64,000 bases of DNA, taken from the NCBI RefSeq assembly GCF_036516575.1, contig NZ_DATBTY010000060.1, forward strand, positions 62,001 to 126,000, read 5' to 3'. This stretch comes from Cerasibacillus sp036516575 (GTDB lineage: Bacteria > Bacillota > Bacilli > Bacillales > Amphibacillaceae). Each line of letters opens with the position of its first letter. The stretch's first letter is position 1. The notes beneath the pieces were generated by a model. It worked only from the letters and a program-made list of their open reading frames with translations. It ran no database searches and was not told the DNA's origin. A program made the position numbers and the translations under genes. Shown piece by piece: positions 35,589 through 44,071 of the stretch.

Positions 35589-36680
35589 TTGACGGGGGAA
35601 TATACTGAATCAGGCGGAGAGAAAGCGCTTTCGTATCATCTGAATAATAAGAAAACACTATCACATTCGGATTGCATTAATATTATCAATAACTACACAT
35701 ATGATGTGATATCGATATGGAATCACGATGGTAATTTAGCGTTTGTATCGAATTCCTTGAAACAAGTATTTGGTTATAAACTATCGGATATTCAAATGAA
35801 GTCATGGCGATACTTTTTGCCTAGGAGTGACGTAAAACTAATTCTAGATGAATATAAAGACAAACATGAACATCAGCAACAGTTTGAGTTGCAAATTCGT
35901 CATTCTAAAGGACATTATGTCTGGTGTGAGATACGAATCATTAAATGTTTTAATCATGAGAAGGAATGTCCGTATTTCATTGGGATTGTCAGAGATATTA
36001 CCGAGCGAAAAGAAGTGGATCGTTTAATGACCCATTCTGAAAAGATGGCGATTGCAGGGCAATTAGCAGCTGGAATAGTCCATGAAATCCGAAATCCATT
36101 AACCTCTCTAAAAGGTTTCTTACAGCTCATTCAATCAGGAATAGCTCAGAAAGATATTTATTTTGATATTTTAATAGATGAGATTGAAAAGATAGAAGTA
36201 ATCACCTCAGAACTACTCTACATTTCAAAGCCAACTACAAATCGTGTGCAGTGTGAATCTGTGAATTCGATGCTATTCGAAGTCATTGAATTACTTAAAC
36301 CTCAGGCGAATTTAAAACATATTTCTTTAGAAATGCATATAGACAATGAAGAGCACTTAATAATCAAATGTGATCGCTCACAAATAAAACAAGTTTTTAT
36401 AAATCTCATCAAAAATGCGATTGAAGCAATGGATGCTAAAGGACTGATTCAAATAATAGCCAAGCGCCAAGATGAACATATTATAATAGATGTTGTTGAT
36501 GAAGGTATTGGAATAAGTCAAGATCACATTGATCATTTAGGAGAAGCGTTTTTTACAACAAAAGACACAGGTACTGGGCTCGGTCTTGTCATTACTAAGC
36601 AGATTCTAGAACGCCATAAAGCTAAATTACAAGTATTTCAAAATAAAGAAAAAGGAAGTACTTTTCGTATCGTATTTTAG
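35589..36680 (+). CDS. Orphan PAS histidine kinase, sporulation-kinase-like
   Basis: A 363-residue soluble sensor kinase: a PAS domain (about 33-140, NYTYDVISIWNHDGNLAFVS to RDITERKE), HisKA with phospho-accepting H165 (GIVHEIRNPLTSLKGFLQLI), and HATPase_c with N box NLIKNAIEA, G1 DEGIGI and G2 GTGLGL. There is no membrane segment. The H-box matches KinA/KinC/KinE-type phosphorelay kinases that feed Spo0F. The start is TTG at 35589, 7 bases after AAAGGAGGT. No response regulator is next to it. Assignment to the phosphorelay is inference. Confidence 0.88.
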   Translation: MTGEYTESGGEKALSYHLNNKKTLSHSDCINIINNYTYDVISIWNHDGNLAFVSNSLKQVFGYKLSDIQMKSWRYFLPRSDVKLILDEYKDKHEHQQQFELQIRHSKGHYVWCEIRIIKCFNHEKECPYFIGIVRDITERKEVDRLMTHSEKMAIAGQLAAGIVHEIRNPLTSLKGFLQLIQSGIAQKDIYFDILIDEIEKIEVITSELLYISKPTTNRVQCESVNSMLFEVIELLKPQANLKHISLEMHIDNEEHLIIKCDRSQIKQVFINLIKNAIEAMDAKGLIQIIAKRQDEHIIIDVVDEGIGISQDHIDHLGEAFFTTKDTGTGLGLVITKQILERHKAKLQVFQNKEKGSTFRIVF

Positions 36681-36729
36681 TGAGGTAAACATGATGATTA
36701 TAATCATATTATTGATAAATTCATATCTT

Positions 36730-36744
36730 ATAAGAAAAAGTTAT
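36730..36744 (+). promoter_or_regulatory. CcpC-like box upstream of aconitase
   Basis: ATAA-N7-TTAT (36730-36733 and 36741-36744), the exact dyad recognised by CcpC, the citrate-responsive repressor of citB in B. subtilis. A TATAAT at 36815-36820 is the likeliest -10, which would place the box near -90, farther than in B. subtilis; another -10-like TAGAAT lies at 36772. Confidence 0.45.
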
Positions 36745-36848
36745 CACAATAAATAAGTTTTTAATATCGGTTAGAATACTTGTTTCATTTGTTTTATTAT
36801 TTTAATTGATTTAATATAATAGTAGAGGAGTGTTTGAAATACAATGCT

Positions 36849-36891
36849 CCCTATGTTTAACAAAGGAAGGAGAAGATTTTCAAACATAGGG
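36849..36891 (+). promoter_or_regulatory. Hairpin in the aconitase leader
   Basis: A perfect 10-bp inverted repeat, CCCTATGTTT (36849-36858) with AAACATAGGG (36882-36891), enclosing a purine-rich 23-base loop that contains GGAAGGAGA. There is no T-run, so it is not a standard terminator. It would lie in the 5' untranslated region if the TATAAT at 36815 is used. Confidence 0.5.
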
Positions 36892-36967
36892 TTATAGAAA
36901 ATCTATTCTTTCTCTTTTTTATGGTTTATAACAGATAAAAAAGTAACAAGAGAGGGGAAAAGTGAAA

Positions 36968-39670
36968 ATGGCTAAGTACAATGCGAAAAAGCAGTTTGAA
37001 CTTGACGGTAAAACATATAACTATTACCAGCTAAAAGCACTCGAAGATGCGAATATAGCAAATATTTCTCGTTTACCATATTCCATTCGTGTCCTTTTAG
37101 AGTCATTGCTCAGACAGTATGATGGGCACGTGATTAATGATCAACATGTAGAAAGTTTAGCTAAATGGGGGTTGAATGAAGGAAATAACGAGGATGTTCC
37201 ATTCAAACCATCCCGTGTTATTTTACAAGACTTTACAGGTGTACCAGCAGTCGTTGACCTTGCTTCTTTACGTAAAGCGATGGTCGATATGGGTGGTGAG
37301 CCTGGAAGTATTAATCCTGAAGTACCAGTTGACCTCGTTATTGACCACTCTGTACAAGTCGATGAATATGGTACACCGAACGCATTACAAGCAAATATGG
37401 AATTAGAATTCAAACGTAATGCTGAGCGTTATGAATTCTTACATTGGGCTCAAAAGGCGTTCGATAATTACCGTGCTGTGCCACCAGCTACAGGTATTGT
37501 TCACCAAGTTAACTTAGAATATTTAGCAAATGTTGTTCATGGTGTGGAAAATGAAGCTGGTGAATATGACGCTTATCCAGACACATTAGTCGGTACGGAC
37601 TCACATACTACGATGATTAACGGATTAGGTGTACTCGGATGGGGTGTTGGTGGTATTGAGGCGGAAGCTGGTATGCTTGGCCAACCATCATATTTCCCAG
37701 CACCAGACGTTATTGGTGTTAAATTTACAGGTGAATTCCCACAAGGAACAACAGCAACAGACTTAGCTCTAAAAGTGACACAAGTCCTTCGCGAGAGAAA
37801 TGTTGTTGGTAAATTTGTTGAATTCTTTGGACCAAGTTTAAGTGATATGCCACTTGCTGACCGTGCAACGATTTCTAACATGGCACCTGAGTATGGAGCA
37901 ACATGTGGTTTCTTCCCTGTTGATGAAGAAGTACTGAGTTACTTACGCTTAACAGGTCGCAGTGAAGATCAAATCAAGTTAGTTGAAACATACTGTAAAG
38001 CAAACGATCTCTGGTATTCAGCAGACCAAGTCGACCCTGAATATACTGAAGTTGTTGAGATTAATCTATCAGAGCTTGAGCCAAACTTATCTGGACCAAA
38101 ACGTCCACAAGATTTAATTCCATTGTCTGAGATGCAAAAGGAATTTAATAAAGCTATCACAGCTCCACTTGGAAACCAAGGCTTTGGCTTAGATGAAAAA
38201 GAATTCGACAAAGAAGCAACCATTAACCATCCAGATGGTGGTACTTCAGTTATGAAAACAGGTTCTGTTGCTATCGCGGCAATTACATCATGTACGAACA
38301 CGTCAAACCCTTATGTGATGGTAGGTGCGGGTCTACTCGCTAAAAAGGCAATTGAGAAAGGCCTTGAGGTCCCAACATACGTTAAAACATCACTAGCACC
38401 AGGTTCTAAAGTAGTTACACGTTATCTGGAAGATGCTGGATTAATTAAATATCTTGACCAATTAGGCTTTAATACGGTAGGTTACGGATGTACAACATGT
38501 ATCGGTAACTCTGGTCCATTACGTCCAGAAATTGAAGAGGCTATTCAAAAAGATGATTTAACAGTTGCTTCTGTTCTATCTGGTAACCGTAACTTTGAAG
38601 GTCGTATCCACCAGCTTGTTAAAGCCAACTACTTAGCTTCACCACCATTAGTTGTAGCATATGCATTAGCTGGTACGGTTGATATTAACTTAACTGAAGA
38701 TGTTCTTGCCACAAATGCTGATGGTGAAGAAGTTTACTTGAAAGATATTTGGCCAACAATGCAAGAAATTAAAGAAACAGTTGAATCAGTTGTTGTGCCA
38801 GAAATATTCCGTAAAGAATATGAAACAGTATTCGATAGTAATGAAAAATGGAATGAAATCGAAACAACAGATGAACCACTCTTTGAATGGGATAGTGAAT
38901 CAACATATATTCAAAACCCACCATTCTTTGAAGGGTTATCTAAAGAAGCTGGAAAAGTTCAGGCATTAAATGATTTACGTGTTCTTGGTAAATTCGGTGA
39001 TTCTGTAACAACAGACCACATTTCACCAGCCGGAGCAATTGCAAAAGACATGCCAGCAGGGAAGTATTTACAAGAAAAAGGTGTCACACCACGTAACTTT
39101 AACTCATACGGATCACGTCGTGGAAACCATGAAGTAATGATGCGTGGAACATTTGCGAACATCCGAATTCGTAACCAAATCGCACCTGGTACAGAAGGTG
39201 GCTACACAACATATTGGCCAACTGAAGAAGTTATGCCAATTTATGATGCAGCTATGAAGTACAAAGAAGACGGAACAGGCTTAGTTGTACTTGCAGGTAA
39301 AGATTATGGTATGGGTTCATCCCGTGACTGGGCAGCAAAAGGTACAAACTTACTTGGAGTTAAAACTGTCATTGCTGAAAGTTATGAACGTATCCACCGT
39401 TCTAACTTAGTTATGATGGGTGTCTTACCACTCCAATTTGAAAAAGGTCAAAGCGCTGAATCATTAGGTTTAACAGGTAAAGAAACGTTTAACGTCGAAA
39501 TTGACGAAAATGTTAAACCACATGACCTAGTTCAAGTTACAGCTGTTGATGAAAACGGCAAAGAAACAGCATTTAAAGCCGTTGTTCGTTTCGATAGTAG
39601 CGTAGAAATCGATTACTATCGCCATGGCGGTATTTTACAAATGGTTTTACGTCAGAAATTAAATGCGTAA
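36968..39670 (+). CDS. citB: Aconitate hydratase
   Basis: A 900-residue aconitase A (citrate to isocitrate in the TCA cycle; the apo form also binds RNA in Bacillus). The 4Fe-4S cysteines are in SCTNTSNP and GYGCTTCIGNSG, and the swivel domain carries YGSRRGNHEVMMRGTFAN and GMGSSRDWAAKGT. The start at 36968 (MAKYNAKKQFELDGKTYNYY) is preferred by similarity; GTG at 36962, closer to GAGGGG, would add two residues. Codon choice is noticeably more biased than in neighbours, suggesting high expression. A CcpC-like box and a leader hairpin precede it. Confidence 0.97.
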   Translation: MAKYNAKKQFELDGKTYNYYQLKALEDANIANISRLPYSIRVLLESLLRQYDGHVINDQHVESLAKWGLNEGNNEDVPFKPSRVILQDFTGVPAVVDLASLRKAMVDMGGEPGSINPEVPVDLVIDHSVQVDEYGTPNALQANMELEFKRNAERYEFLHWAQKAFDNYRAVPPATGIVHQVNLEYLANVVHGVENEAGEYDAYPDTLVGTDSHTTMINGLGVLGWGVGGIEAEAGMLGQPSYFPAPDVIGVKFTGEFPQGTTATDLALKVTQVLRERNVVGKFVEFFGPSLSDMPLADRATISNMAPEYGATCGFFPVDEEVLSYLRLTGRSEDQIKLVETYCKANDLWYSADQVDPEYTEVVEINLSELEPNLSGPKRPQDLIPLSEMQKEFNKAITAPLGNQGFGLDEKEFDKEATINHPDGGTSVMKTGSVAIAAITSCTNTSNPYVMVGAGLLAKKAIEKGLEVPTYVKTSLAPGSKVVTRYLEDAGLIKYLDQLGFNTVGYGCTTCIGNSGPLRPEIEEAIQKDDLTVASVLSGNRNFEGRIHQLVKANYLASPPLVVAYALAGTVDINLTEDVLATNADGEEVYLKDIWPTMQEIKETVESVVVPEIFRKEYETVFDSNEKWNEIETTDEPLFEWDSESTYIQNPPFFEGLSKEAGKVQALNDLRVLGKFGDSVTTDHISPAGAIAKDMPAGKYLQEKGVTPRNFNSYGSRRGNHEVMMRGTFANIRIRNQIAPGTEGGYTTYWPTEEVMPIYDAAMKYKEDGTGLVVLAGKDYGMGSSRDWAAKGTNLLGVKTVIAESYERIHRSNLVMMGVLPLQFEKGQSAESLGLTGKETFNVEIDENVKPHDLVQVTAVDENGKETAFKAVVRFDSSVEIDYYRHGGILQMVLRQKLNA

Positions 39671-39680
39671 AAACAAACAG

Positions 39681-39718
39681 AAAAAACTCTCCACCTTATA
39701 GGTGCGAGAGTTTTTTTC
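39681..39718 (+). terminator. Intrinsic terminator after citB
   Basis: Hairpin AAAAACTCTC-CACCT / AGGTG-CGAGAGTTTTT followed by seven T. Confidence 0.92.
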
Positions 39719-39812
39719 GACAGTTTAATGAACAATGACTCAAATACTTTACTCTCAAAATTAATCACCGTACAATAGTTAATAGATTAACTTAGACAAG
39801 GGAGTTTATAGC

Positions 39813-40382
39813 ATGAATAAACGCATCATTGGTGTTGTCCTACTTCTTGTATTAGGTGGTATTTTTGTTTATAATGCTTTTATAAAAAATGATGATTCGA
39901 CATCTTCAAATGATCAAAATACTGAAGGTGGCGTCATTATGCCGAAAGAAGCAGCAGGCATTGCTGTTGGAGAGAAGGCACCAGATTTTGAACTATCTAA
40001 CTTAGATGATGATAAGATTCGATTATCTGATTTAAAAGGAAAGAAAATCATTTTAAACTTTTGGGCATCATGGTGTCCACCATGTAAAAAAGAAATGCCA
40101 GAAATGCAAGCCTTTTATGAGGAACACCATGAAGATATCGTCATTTTAGCTGTTAATACAGCCGAGAAGAACCCAGATAATGCAAAGAAATTTGTTGAAG
40201 AAAACGGCTTTACATTTCCTATTTTAGTTGATGATGAATCGAAAATAGGTGGCGATATGTATAAAGCACTTGCATTGCCTACAACTTATTTTATCGGTAC
40301 CGATGGGAAAATCCAGCTTGAACGTAAAATTGGACCAATGACTTTTGATGATATGGTTGAAATAATGAATAAACTAAAATAA
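39813..40382 (+). CDS. yneN: Membrane-anchored thioredoxin-like protein (YneN, ResA/StoA type)
   Basis: A 189-residue extracytoplasmic thiol-disulfide oxidoreductase. An N-terminal uncleaved signal anchor (about 4-22) precedes a linker and an AhpC/TSA-thioredoxin domain with the active site C88-P-P-C91 (FWASWCPPCKKE) and the cis-proline segment ALPTTYFIG. By family it reduces apocytochrome c or other exported proteins, with electrons delivered by CcdA (encoded upstream). It lies between citB and tlp, the B. subtilis yneN position. Confidence 0.92.
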   Translation: MNKRIIGVVLLLVLGGIFVYNAFIKNDDSTSSNDQNTEGGVIMPKEAAGIAVGEKAPDFELSNLDDDKIRLSDLKGKKIILNFWASWCPPCKKEMPEMQAFYEEHHEDIVILAVNTAEKNPDNAKKFVEENGFTFPILVDDESKIGGDMYKALALPTTYFIGTDGKIQLERKIGPMTFDDMVEIMNKLK

Positions 40383-40391
40383 GTGGTTTAC

Positions 40392-40422
40392 AAGCATCGC
40401 CTCAGTGGGTGATGCTTTTTCT
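40392..40422 (+). terminator. Intrinsic terminator after yneN
   Basis: Inverted repeat AAGCATCGCC / GGGTGATGCTT with five T. Confidence 0.8.
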
Positions 40423-40499
40423 GTGTGAGTCGTTTACATGAATAACAATAAAATAACAGGATAAAGTAAACATGTTGGCATCTTCAAGGAGGTTTTAGA

Positions 40500-40727
40500 A
40501 TGAGTGATAAACGTCCCAAACCAGATGATCGGTCTGATAATGTTGAAAAACTACAGCAAATGGTTCACGACACAATCGAAAATATTCATGCTTCCGAAGA
40601 AACATTATCGAATGTTACGGGTGATGAGAAAGAGCAAATTCTCGCTAAAAATAGGCGGAGAAAAGAAGCTATAAAAGGGATGCGTGAAGAAATTAAAGAT
40701 GAATACAGACACGATCAACAGCAGTAG
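40500..40727 (+). CDS. tlp: Small acid-soluble spore protein Tlp
   Basis: A 75-residue hydrophilic protein of the thioredoxin-like Tlp/SASP family, a minor protein of the spore core made in the forespore. Family motifs: KPDDRSDNVEKLQ near the N-terminus, DTIENIHASEETL, and KNRRRKEAIKGMREEIKDE. AAGGAGG precedes the ATG. I could not identify a clean sigma-G promoter. Position after yneN matches B. subtilis. Confidence 0.93.
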   Translation: MSDKRPKPDDRSDNVEKLQQMVHDTIENIHASEETLSNVTGDEKEQILAKNRRRKEAIKGMREEIKDEYRHDQQQ

Positions 40728-40732
40728 GTTAA

Positions 40733-40930
40733 GAAGGCTGGGACAAAACCGAGCTAAATAGAAAAAGGAGTTCAGTTGATGATAAAACTGGACTCCTAAT
40801 TTTTATGAAAAAACTCAACCCTTTATAGAGCCATGTTGACTTTCACTTCAGACAGTTGATTTCCACGGGCGGGACTTAAACTTTTGTGGCTCCTCTGTCG
40901 AGAGGGGATGGGTGACTTCTGTCTCATTAC
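40733..40930. repeat. Structured intergenic repeat element
   Basis: A roughly 200-base non-coding block bounded by GGCTGGGACAAAAC (about 40736) and a TTCTGTCTCATT end that partly complements it. Inside are three hairpins: GGAGTTCAGTT / AACTGGACTCC (40767-40796), CCAC / GTGG around GGGCGGGACTT (about 40862-40889), and CCTCTGTCGAGAGG (about 40893-40906). The segment TTCCACGGGCGGGACTT resembles a dispersed Bacillaceae intergenic repeat family I recall (TTTCCGCGGGCGGGGC type). Base composition is richer in GC than the surroundings. Confidence 0.55.
40767..40805 (+). terminator. Terminator-like hairpin after tlp
   Basis: GGAGTTCAGTT (40767-40777) pairs with AACTGGACTCC (40786-40796) with one wobble, then TAATTTTTAT. 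It is the first hairpin of the intergenic repeat and probably ends the tlp transcript. Confidence 0.65.
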
Positions 40931-40980
40931 GTTAAATATGGTAAACTGTTTTTATATGTCAAATATGAGGAGGAACAATT

Positions 40981-41412
40981 GTGAAAAAAACGACTACTCC
41001 ACTCGAAGTGAGATACCAAGAAACAGATCAAATGGGGGTTGTTTACCACGCAAATTATTTAGTGTGGTTTGAAATTGGTCGGACAAAATTTATCGAATCT
41101 CTTGGCTTTCGTTATGCTGATATGGAAAAAGAAGGGGTCGTATCCCCAGTAACAAATGCTAATATAAGTTTTAAAAAGCCGATTAGGTACGGTGAAAAAG
41201 CCTCGATTGAAACATGGCTAGATCATTATGATGGCTTACGAACGATATATGGTTATCATATACTAAATGAACAAAACGAAGTGGCTGTTTGTGGTAAAAC
41301 AGAACATGTTATCGTTAAAAAGGCTAATTTTCGTCCACTCTCCGTAAGAAAAGCATTTCCAGATTGGCATGAAGCATATATGAATGCTTTAAGTAAAGTG
41401 GGGAATGTTTAA
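40981..41412 (+). CDS. yneP: 4HBT-family acyl-CoA thioesterase (YneP)
   Basis: A 143-residue hot-dog-fold thioesterase of the YbgC/YneP group. The catalytic motif YQETDQMGVVYHANYLVW carries D16 and H23. It hydrolyses acyl-CoA thioesters; the physiological substrate is unknown. The start is GTG at 40981 with GAGGAGGA upstream. The stop overlaps yneQ by one base, so the two are coupled. Confidence 0.9.
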   Translation: MKKTTTPLEVRYQETDQMGVVYHANYLVWFEIGRTKFIESLGFRYADMEKEGVVSPVTNANISFKKPIRYGEKASIETWLDHYDGLRTIYGYHILNEQNEVAVCGKTEHVIVKKANFRPLSVRKAFPDWHEAYMNALSKVGNV

Positions 41413-41714
41413 TGGCGTTTGGAATTAATCGGAAGGAGCTTGAAGAGTGGAAGAACTGTGTTATAAATGGTGGTATTTGTTTTTTAACACATTATTGGCA
41501 AGATTCCCGTTTTCCAGAAGCTTATACAGTCACGAAAGTAGGTTGTTATGACTTAGAGAAATTAATTCAATGGGGTTATATATATAACTTAAAACCAGAA
41601 TGGATTGACCAACACAATACCTATCCACATTTTGATTTATTTGGTAAATGGCAACGCGACATACTGATACAAGAAAAACAGTGGAAGCAACTGAGACGTT
41701 TTCGCTTGCTATAA
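41412..41714 (+). CDS. yneQ: Conserved small protein YneQ
   Basis: A 100-residue protein recognised as YneQ by MAFGINRKELEEWK, CFLTHYWQDSRFP, TVTKVGCYDLEKL and the C-terminal RRFRLL. It has no membrane segment or known domain, and its function is not established. Translation is coupled to yneP by a 1-base stop/start overlap. The 76 bases that follow have no clear rightward terminator. Confidence 0.85.
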   Translation: MAFGINRKELEEWKNCVINGGICFLTHYWQDSRFPEAYTVTKVGCYDLEKLIQWGYIYNLKPEWIDQHNTYPHFDLFGKWQRDILIQEKQWKQLRRFRLL

Positions 41715-41789
41715 AATTACAAGTGATTAACAGAGTTGCTACTTCTCTAGGTTTTTACCAAAGTGTAAAATGATGGCATATATCATGTC

Positions 41790-41842
41790 TGACAAAATAA
41801 AAAGTAACCCCTTATCTGTTTGGCAAGGCCACAGGGGTTACT
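41790..41842 (-). terminator. Terminator of the folE2-yidD-yneR operon
   Basis: Inverted repeat AGTAACCCCT (41803-41812) / AGGGGTTACT (41833-41842); on the minus strand it is followed by a T-run (complement of AAAATAAAA). A small inner TGGC/GCCA stem lies in the loop. Confidence 0.82.
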
Positions 41843-41917
41843 ACTTATGGTGTGCCTACCCATCTTATAGGTTATACAACGTCGTTTAAATTAATTTTTA
41901 CCACGAAATAGATTCCT

Positions 41918-42211
41918 TCAACTTATTTTCTCATAAATAAAGATGGGTTCATTTAAATTTTTATCAAAATTAACAATTAAATCTTTATCTTCAAAGTACC
42001 AAGCATCGGTTTCTTCAACATAATACGTAATACCATTTAACTGTACTGAAGCATGTGGCTGATGGGGTTCATCTTGTTTAATAGCTAATGAAAACCCTGG
42101 AACATTCCCAGCTCCACCATATCTTACGAAGAATCTTAAACAACTATTTTCATCCATTTCTAACTCTTTTTCATACCAAGTAGCAGCAGCTTCATTGATT
42201 TGTAGTTTCAT
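41918..42211 (-). CDS. yneR: HesB/IscA-like protein YneR
   Basis: A 97-residue protein of the HesB/YneR group, related to A-type Fe-S carriers (MKLQINEAAATWYEKEL, FFVRYGGAGNVPGFSLAI). The conserved cysteines of IscA/SufA are not present apart from C24, so Fe-S transfer should not be assumed. The start at 42211 lies inside the 3' end of yidD (20-base overlap), with AAAGGGG about 13 bases upstream. It is the last gene of a minus-strand operon, ahead of a terminator. Confidence 0.85.
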   Translation of the reverse strand: MKLQINEAAATWYEKELEMDENSCLRFFVRYGGAGNVPGFSLAIKQDEPHQPHASVQLNGITYYVEETDAWYFEDKDLIVNFDKNLNEPIFIYEKIS

Positions 42212-42455
42212 CAGACACAGCCCCTTTAGGATGTTTTTGTTTTTTCTCTGGTACGAGGTCAACACCACCCGGATGGAATGGGTGGCATTTACCTATTCGT
42301 TTAATGGCTAGAAATCCACCTTTTAATGCACCATATTTTTTAATGGCTTCTAAACTATAACTTGAACATGTCGGATAGAATCGACATGTAGGTGGCTTTA
42401 ATGGACTAATCGCTTTTTGATAAAACTCTATTAACTTTATTAGAAGAAATTTCAT
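42192..42455 (-). CDS. yidD: Membrane protein insertion efficiency factor YidD
   Basis: An 87-residue amphipathic protein of the YidD/UPF0161 family, which assists YidC/SpoIIIJ-dependent membrane protein insertion. The diagnostic core is FYQKAISPLKPPTCRFYPTC, then SSYSLEAI, GGFLAIKRI and CHPFHPGG. Three cysteines in the core are family-typical. It overlaps the folE2 stop by 4 bases and the yneR start by 20 bases. The tail after LVPEKK is a lineage-specific extension. The folE2 neighbour is unusual, since yidD in other bacteria is linked with rnpA and yidC. Confidence 0.93.
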   Translation of the reverse strand: MKFLLIKLIEFYQKAISPLKPPTCRFYPTCSSYSLEAIKKYGALKGGFLAIKRIGKCHPFHPGGVDLVPEKKQKHPKGAVSDETTNQ

Positions 42456-43390
42456 TCGGTACTTTCCTTTAGTTTATCATATGTCAAAGATGCAATGGCA
42501 TCATGCATATGGATTGATTCCTCGTTACGGCAAGACACTTTGAACTTCCTTACAAAATTCAGCTCATAAAGATCGGCAGCCACTAATCGCACCATATCTT
42601 CAACAAACCGAGGATTTTCATAAGCTTGTTCGGTAACCATTTTTTCATCTGGTCGTTTTAAAACAGGGTGTAGTCTCGCACTTGCATTACTTTCTGCCGC
42701 TTCTAAAAGCTTTTCCTTCCAAGCGACTTCTTCAACATCTATGTTTTCCATAAAAGAAATTTCCATTGTCACATTGCCCCGTTGGTTATGAGCACTGTAT
42801 TCACTAATTTCTTTAGAACATGGGCAAAGCGTTGTTACTTTTACAGTCAATCCAGCAGATAATGTGTATCCCTTTACTCGATCATAGGTTACTGTCATGT
42901 TAACATCTGCATGGTTTAAACCAGCTAAATCAGACTGAGGACCTCGACGTTCATAAAACCAAGGAAACTGAACCGATATCGTCGCATCATCTTGTTTTAA
43001 ACGTTCAGAGAGTTCTTGTGCAAAATGTTTGAGTGTTGTAAAATCGGCAATAAACCCACGTTCATGATAGGCATGTAATTGCTCTGTAAAACGACTCATA
43101 TTTGTTCCTTTACTCATCTGTTTAATCTTAGACGTAAACGTAAAGCTTGCAATGGTTGTCTGTTCATGAGGTGTCATTTGACTCGTGACAATGATTGGAT
43201 GTTTAACACGGTCAATACCTACAGCATCCAATTCAAATAAAAAGTCTTTTTGCATATTTTGAATATCAGTCATTTGAAATTTATCAACAGGCTTCGTTTT
43301 AGGGCCTGGTTGTACAGAACCAAATAATTTATGTCTTTCTTCTTTATTTGGTAATTGTTTTTTTCTAATAAAATGTGCATGTTTATCCAT
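42452..43390 (-). CDS. folE2: GTP cyclohydrolase FolE2
   Basis: A 312-residue type IB GTP cyclohydrolase that makes 7,8-dihydroneopterin triphosphate for folate synthesis. The signature CPCSKEISEYSAHNQRG lies at about residues 187-203. Unlike the zinc-dependent FolE, FolE2 works with other metals, and in B. subtilis the homologue is induced under zinc starvation through Zur. An imperfect Zur-like sequence (GTAATAATTTAC at 43420-43431) lies upstream. AAAGGGA precedes the ATG. It heads the folE2-yidD-yneR operon. Confidence 0.94.
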   Translation of the reverse strand: MDKHAHFIRKKQLPNKEERHKLFGSVQPGPKTKPVDKFQMTDIQNMQKDFLFELDAVGIDRVKHPIIVTSQMTPHEQTTIASFTFTSKIKQMSKGTNMSRFTEQLHAYHERGFIADFTTLKHFAQELSERLKQDDATISVQFPWFYERRGPQSDLAGLNHADVNMTVTYDRVKGYTLSAGLTVKVTTLCPCSKEISEYSAHNQRGNVTMEISFMENIDVEEVAWKEKLLEAAESNASARLHPVLKRPDEKMVTEQAYENPRFVEDMVRLVAADLYELNFVRKFKVSCRNEESIHMHDAIASLTYDKLKESTE

Positions 43391-43489
43391 GATAAGTCCC
43401 TTTCTAATATAAAAAGTAAGTAATAATTTACCCTAAAGTATACTGAACTCATACGTATTATTCAAACAAACAAGACTACAATTTCGTGA

Positions 43490-44071
43490 TTACATCCACT
43501 TTATTTTAGGTTCTGTTTTATTCTTTATTCGTTTTATATTTTCCCGATGCCGAATTAAAACAAAAATAGTTAGAAAGGAAGTAACAATGATTAAACCAAT
43601 ATCTTTCATAATAATCGTGACAATCACTGTGACAATACCTGTTATTATAGAAGAAAGTGATACATATTTAGTTAAATATAGCGTTAACAGAAATGAGCCA
43701 ATCATAATTAAAAACAAAATCGGTTGAAAGCCTAAAATAATACCAGCCGATGTAGCAACTGCTTTACCACCCTTAAATTTAGCGAAAATTGGATAGGTAT
43801 GACCTAATACAGCAAACACACCGATGATTAAGCGGTGAACATCAGCATCGAATAACAATGGTAAAAGTGTTGCGACTGTTCCTTTTAATATATCGGCTAC
43901 TGTAACAATCGTACCCGCCTTAACCCCTAAAACTCTAAACGTGTTCGTCGCACCCATATTCCCACTTCCATGCTCACGAATATCCAGATTATATCCTAGT
44001 TTTCCGATAATAAGTGCAGATGGAAGCGAGCCTAATAAATAAGCAATCAGGCCAAATAAAACATAATCCAT
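43490..44071 (-). CDS. plsY: Acyl-phosphate glycerol-3-phosphate acyltransferase
   Basis: A 193-residue PlsY (YneS), a membrane enzyme that acylates glycerol-3-phosphate from acyl-phosphate, the first step of phospholipid synthesis in Firmicutes. The three cytoplasmic motifs are visible: GSLPSALIIGK, HGSGNMGATNTFR and FKGGKAVATSAG. Five hydrophobic helices fit the known topology. It is divergent from yneT and upstream of parEC, as in B. subtilis. About 100 bases separate it from folE2. Confidence 0.96.
   Translation of the reverse strand: MDYVLFGLIAYLLGSLPSALIIGKLGYNLDIREHGSGNMGATNTFRVLGVKAGTIVTVADILKGTVATLLPLLFDADVHRLIIGVFAVLGHTYPIFAKFKGGKAVATSAGIILGFQPILFLIMIGSFLLTLYLTKYVSLSSIITGIVTVIVTIIMKDIGLIIVTSFLTIFVLIRHRENIKRIKNKTEPKIKWM

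Noticed and set aside
40439..40468. Sigma-G promoter for tlp (TGAATAA then TAAAGTA)
   Set aside because: The -10 candidate matches only four of seven positions.
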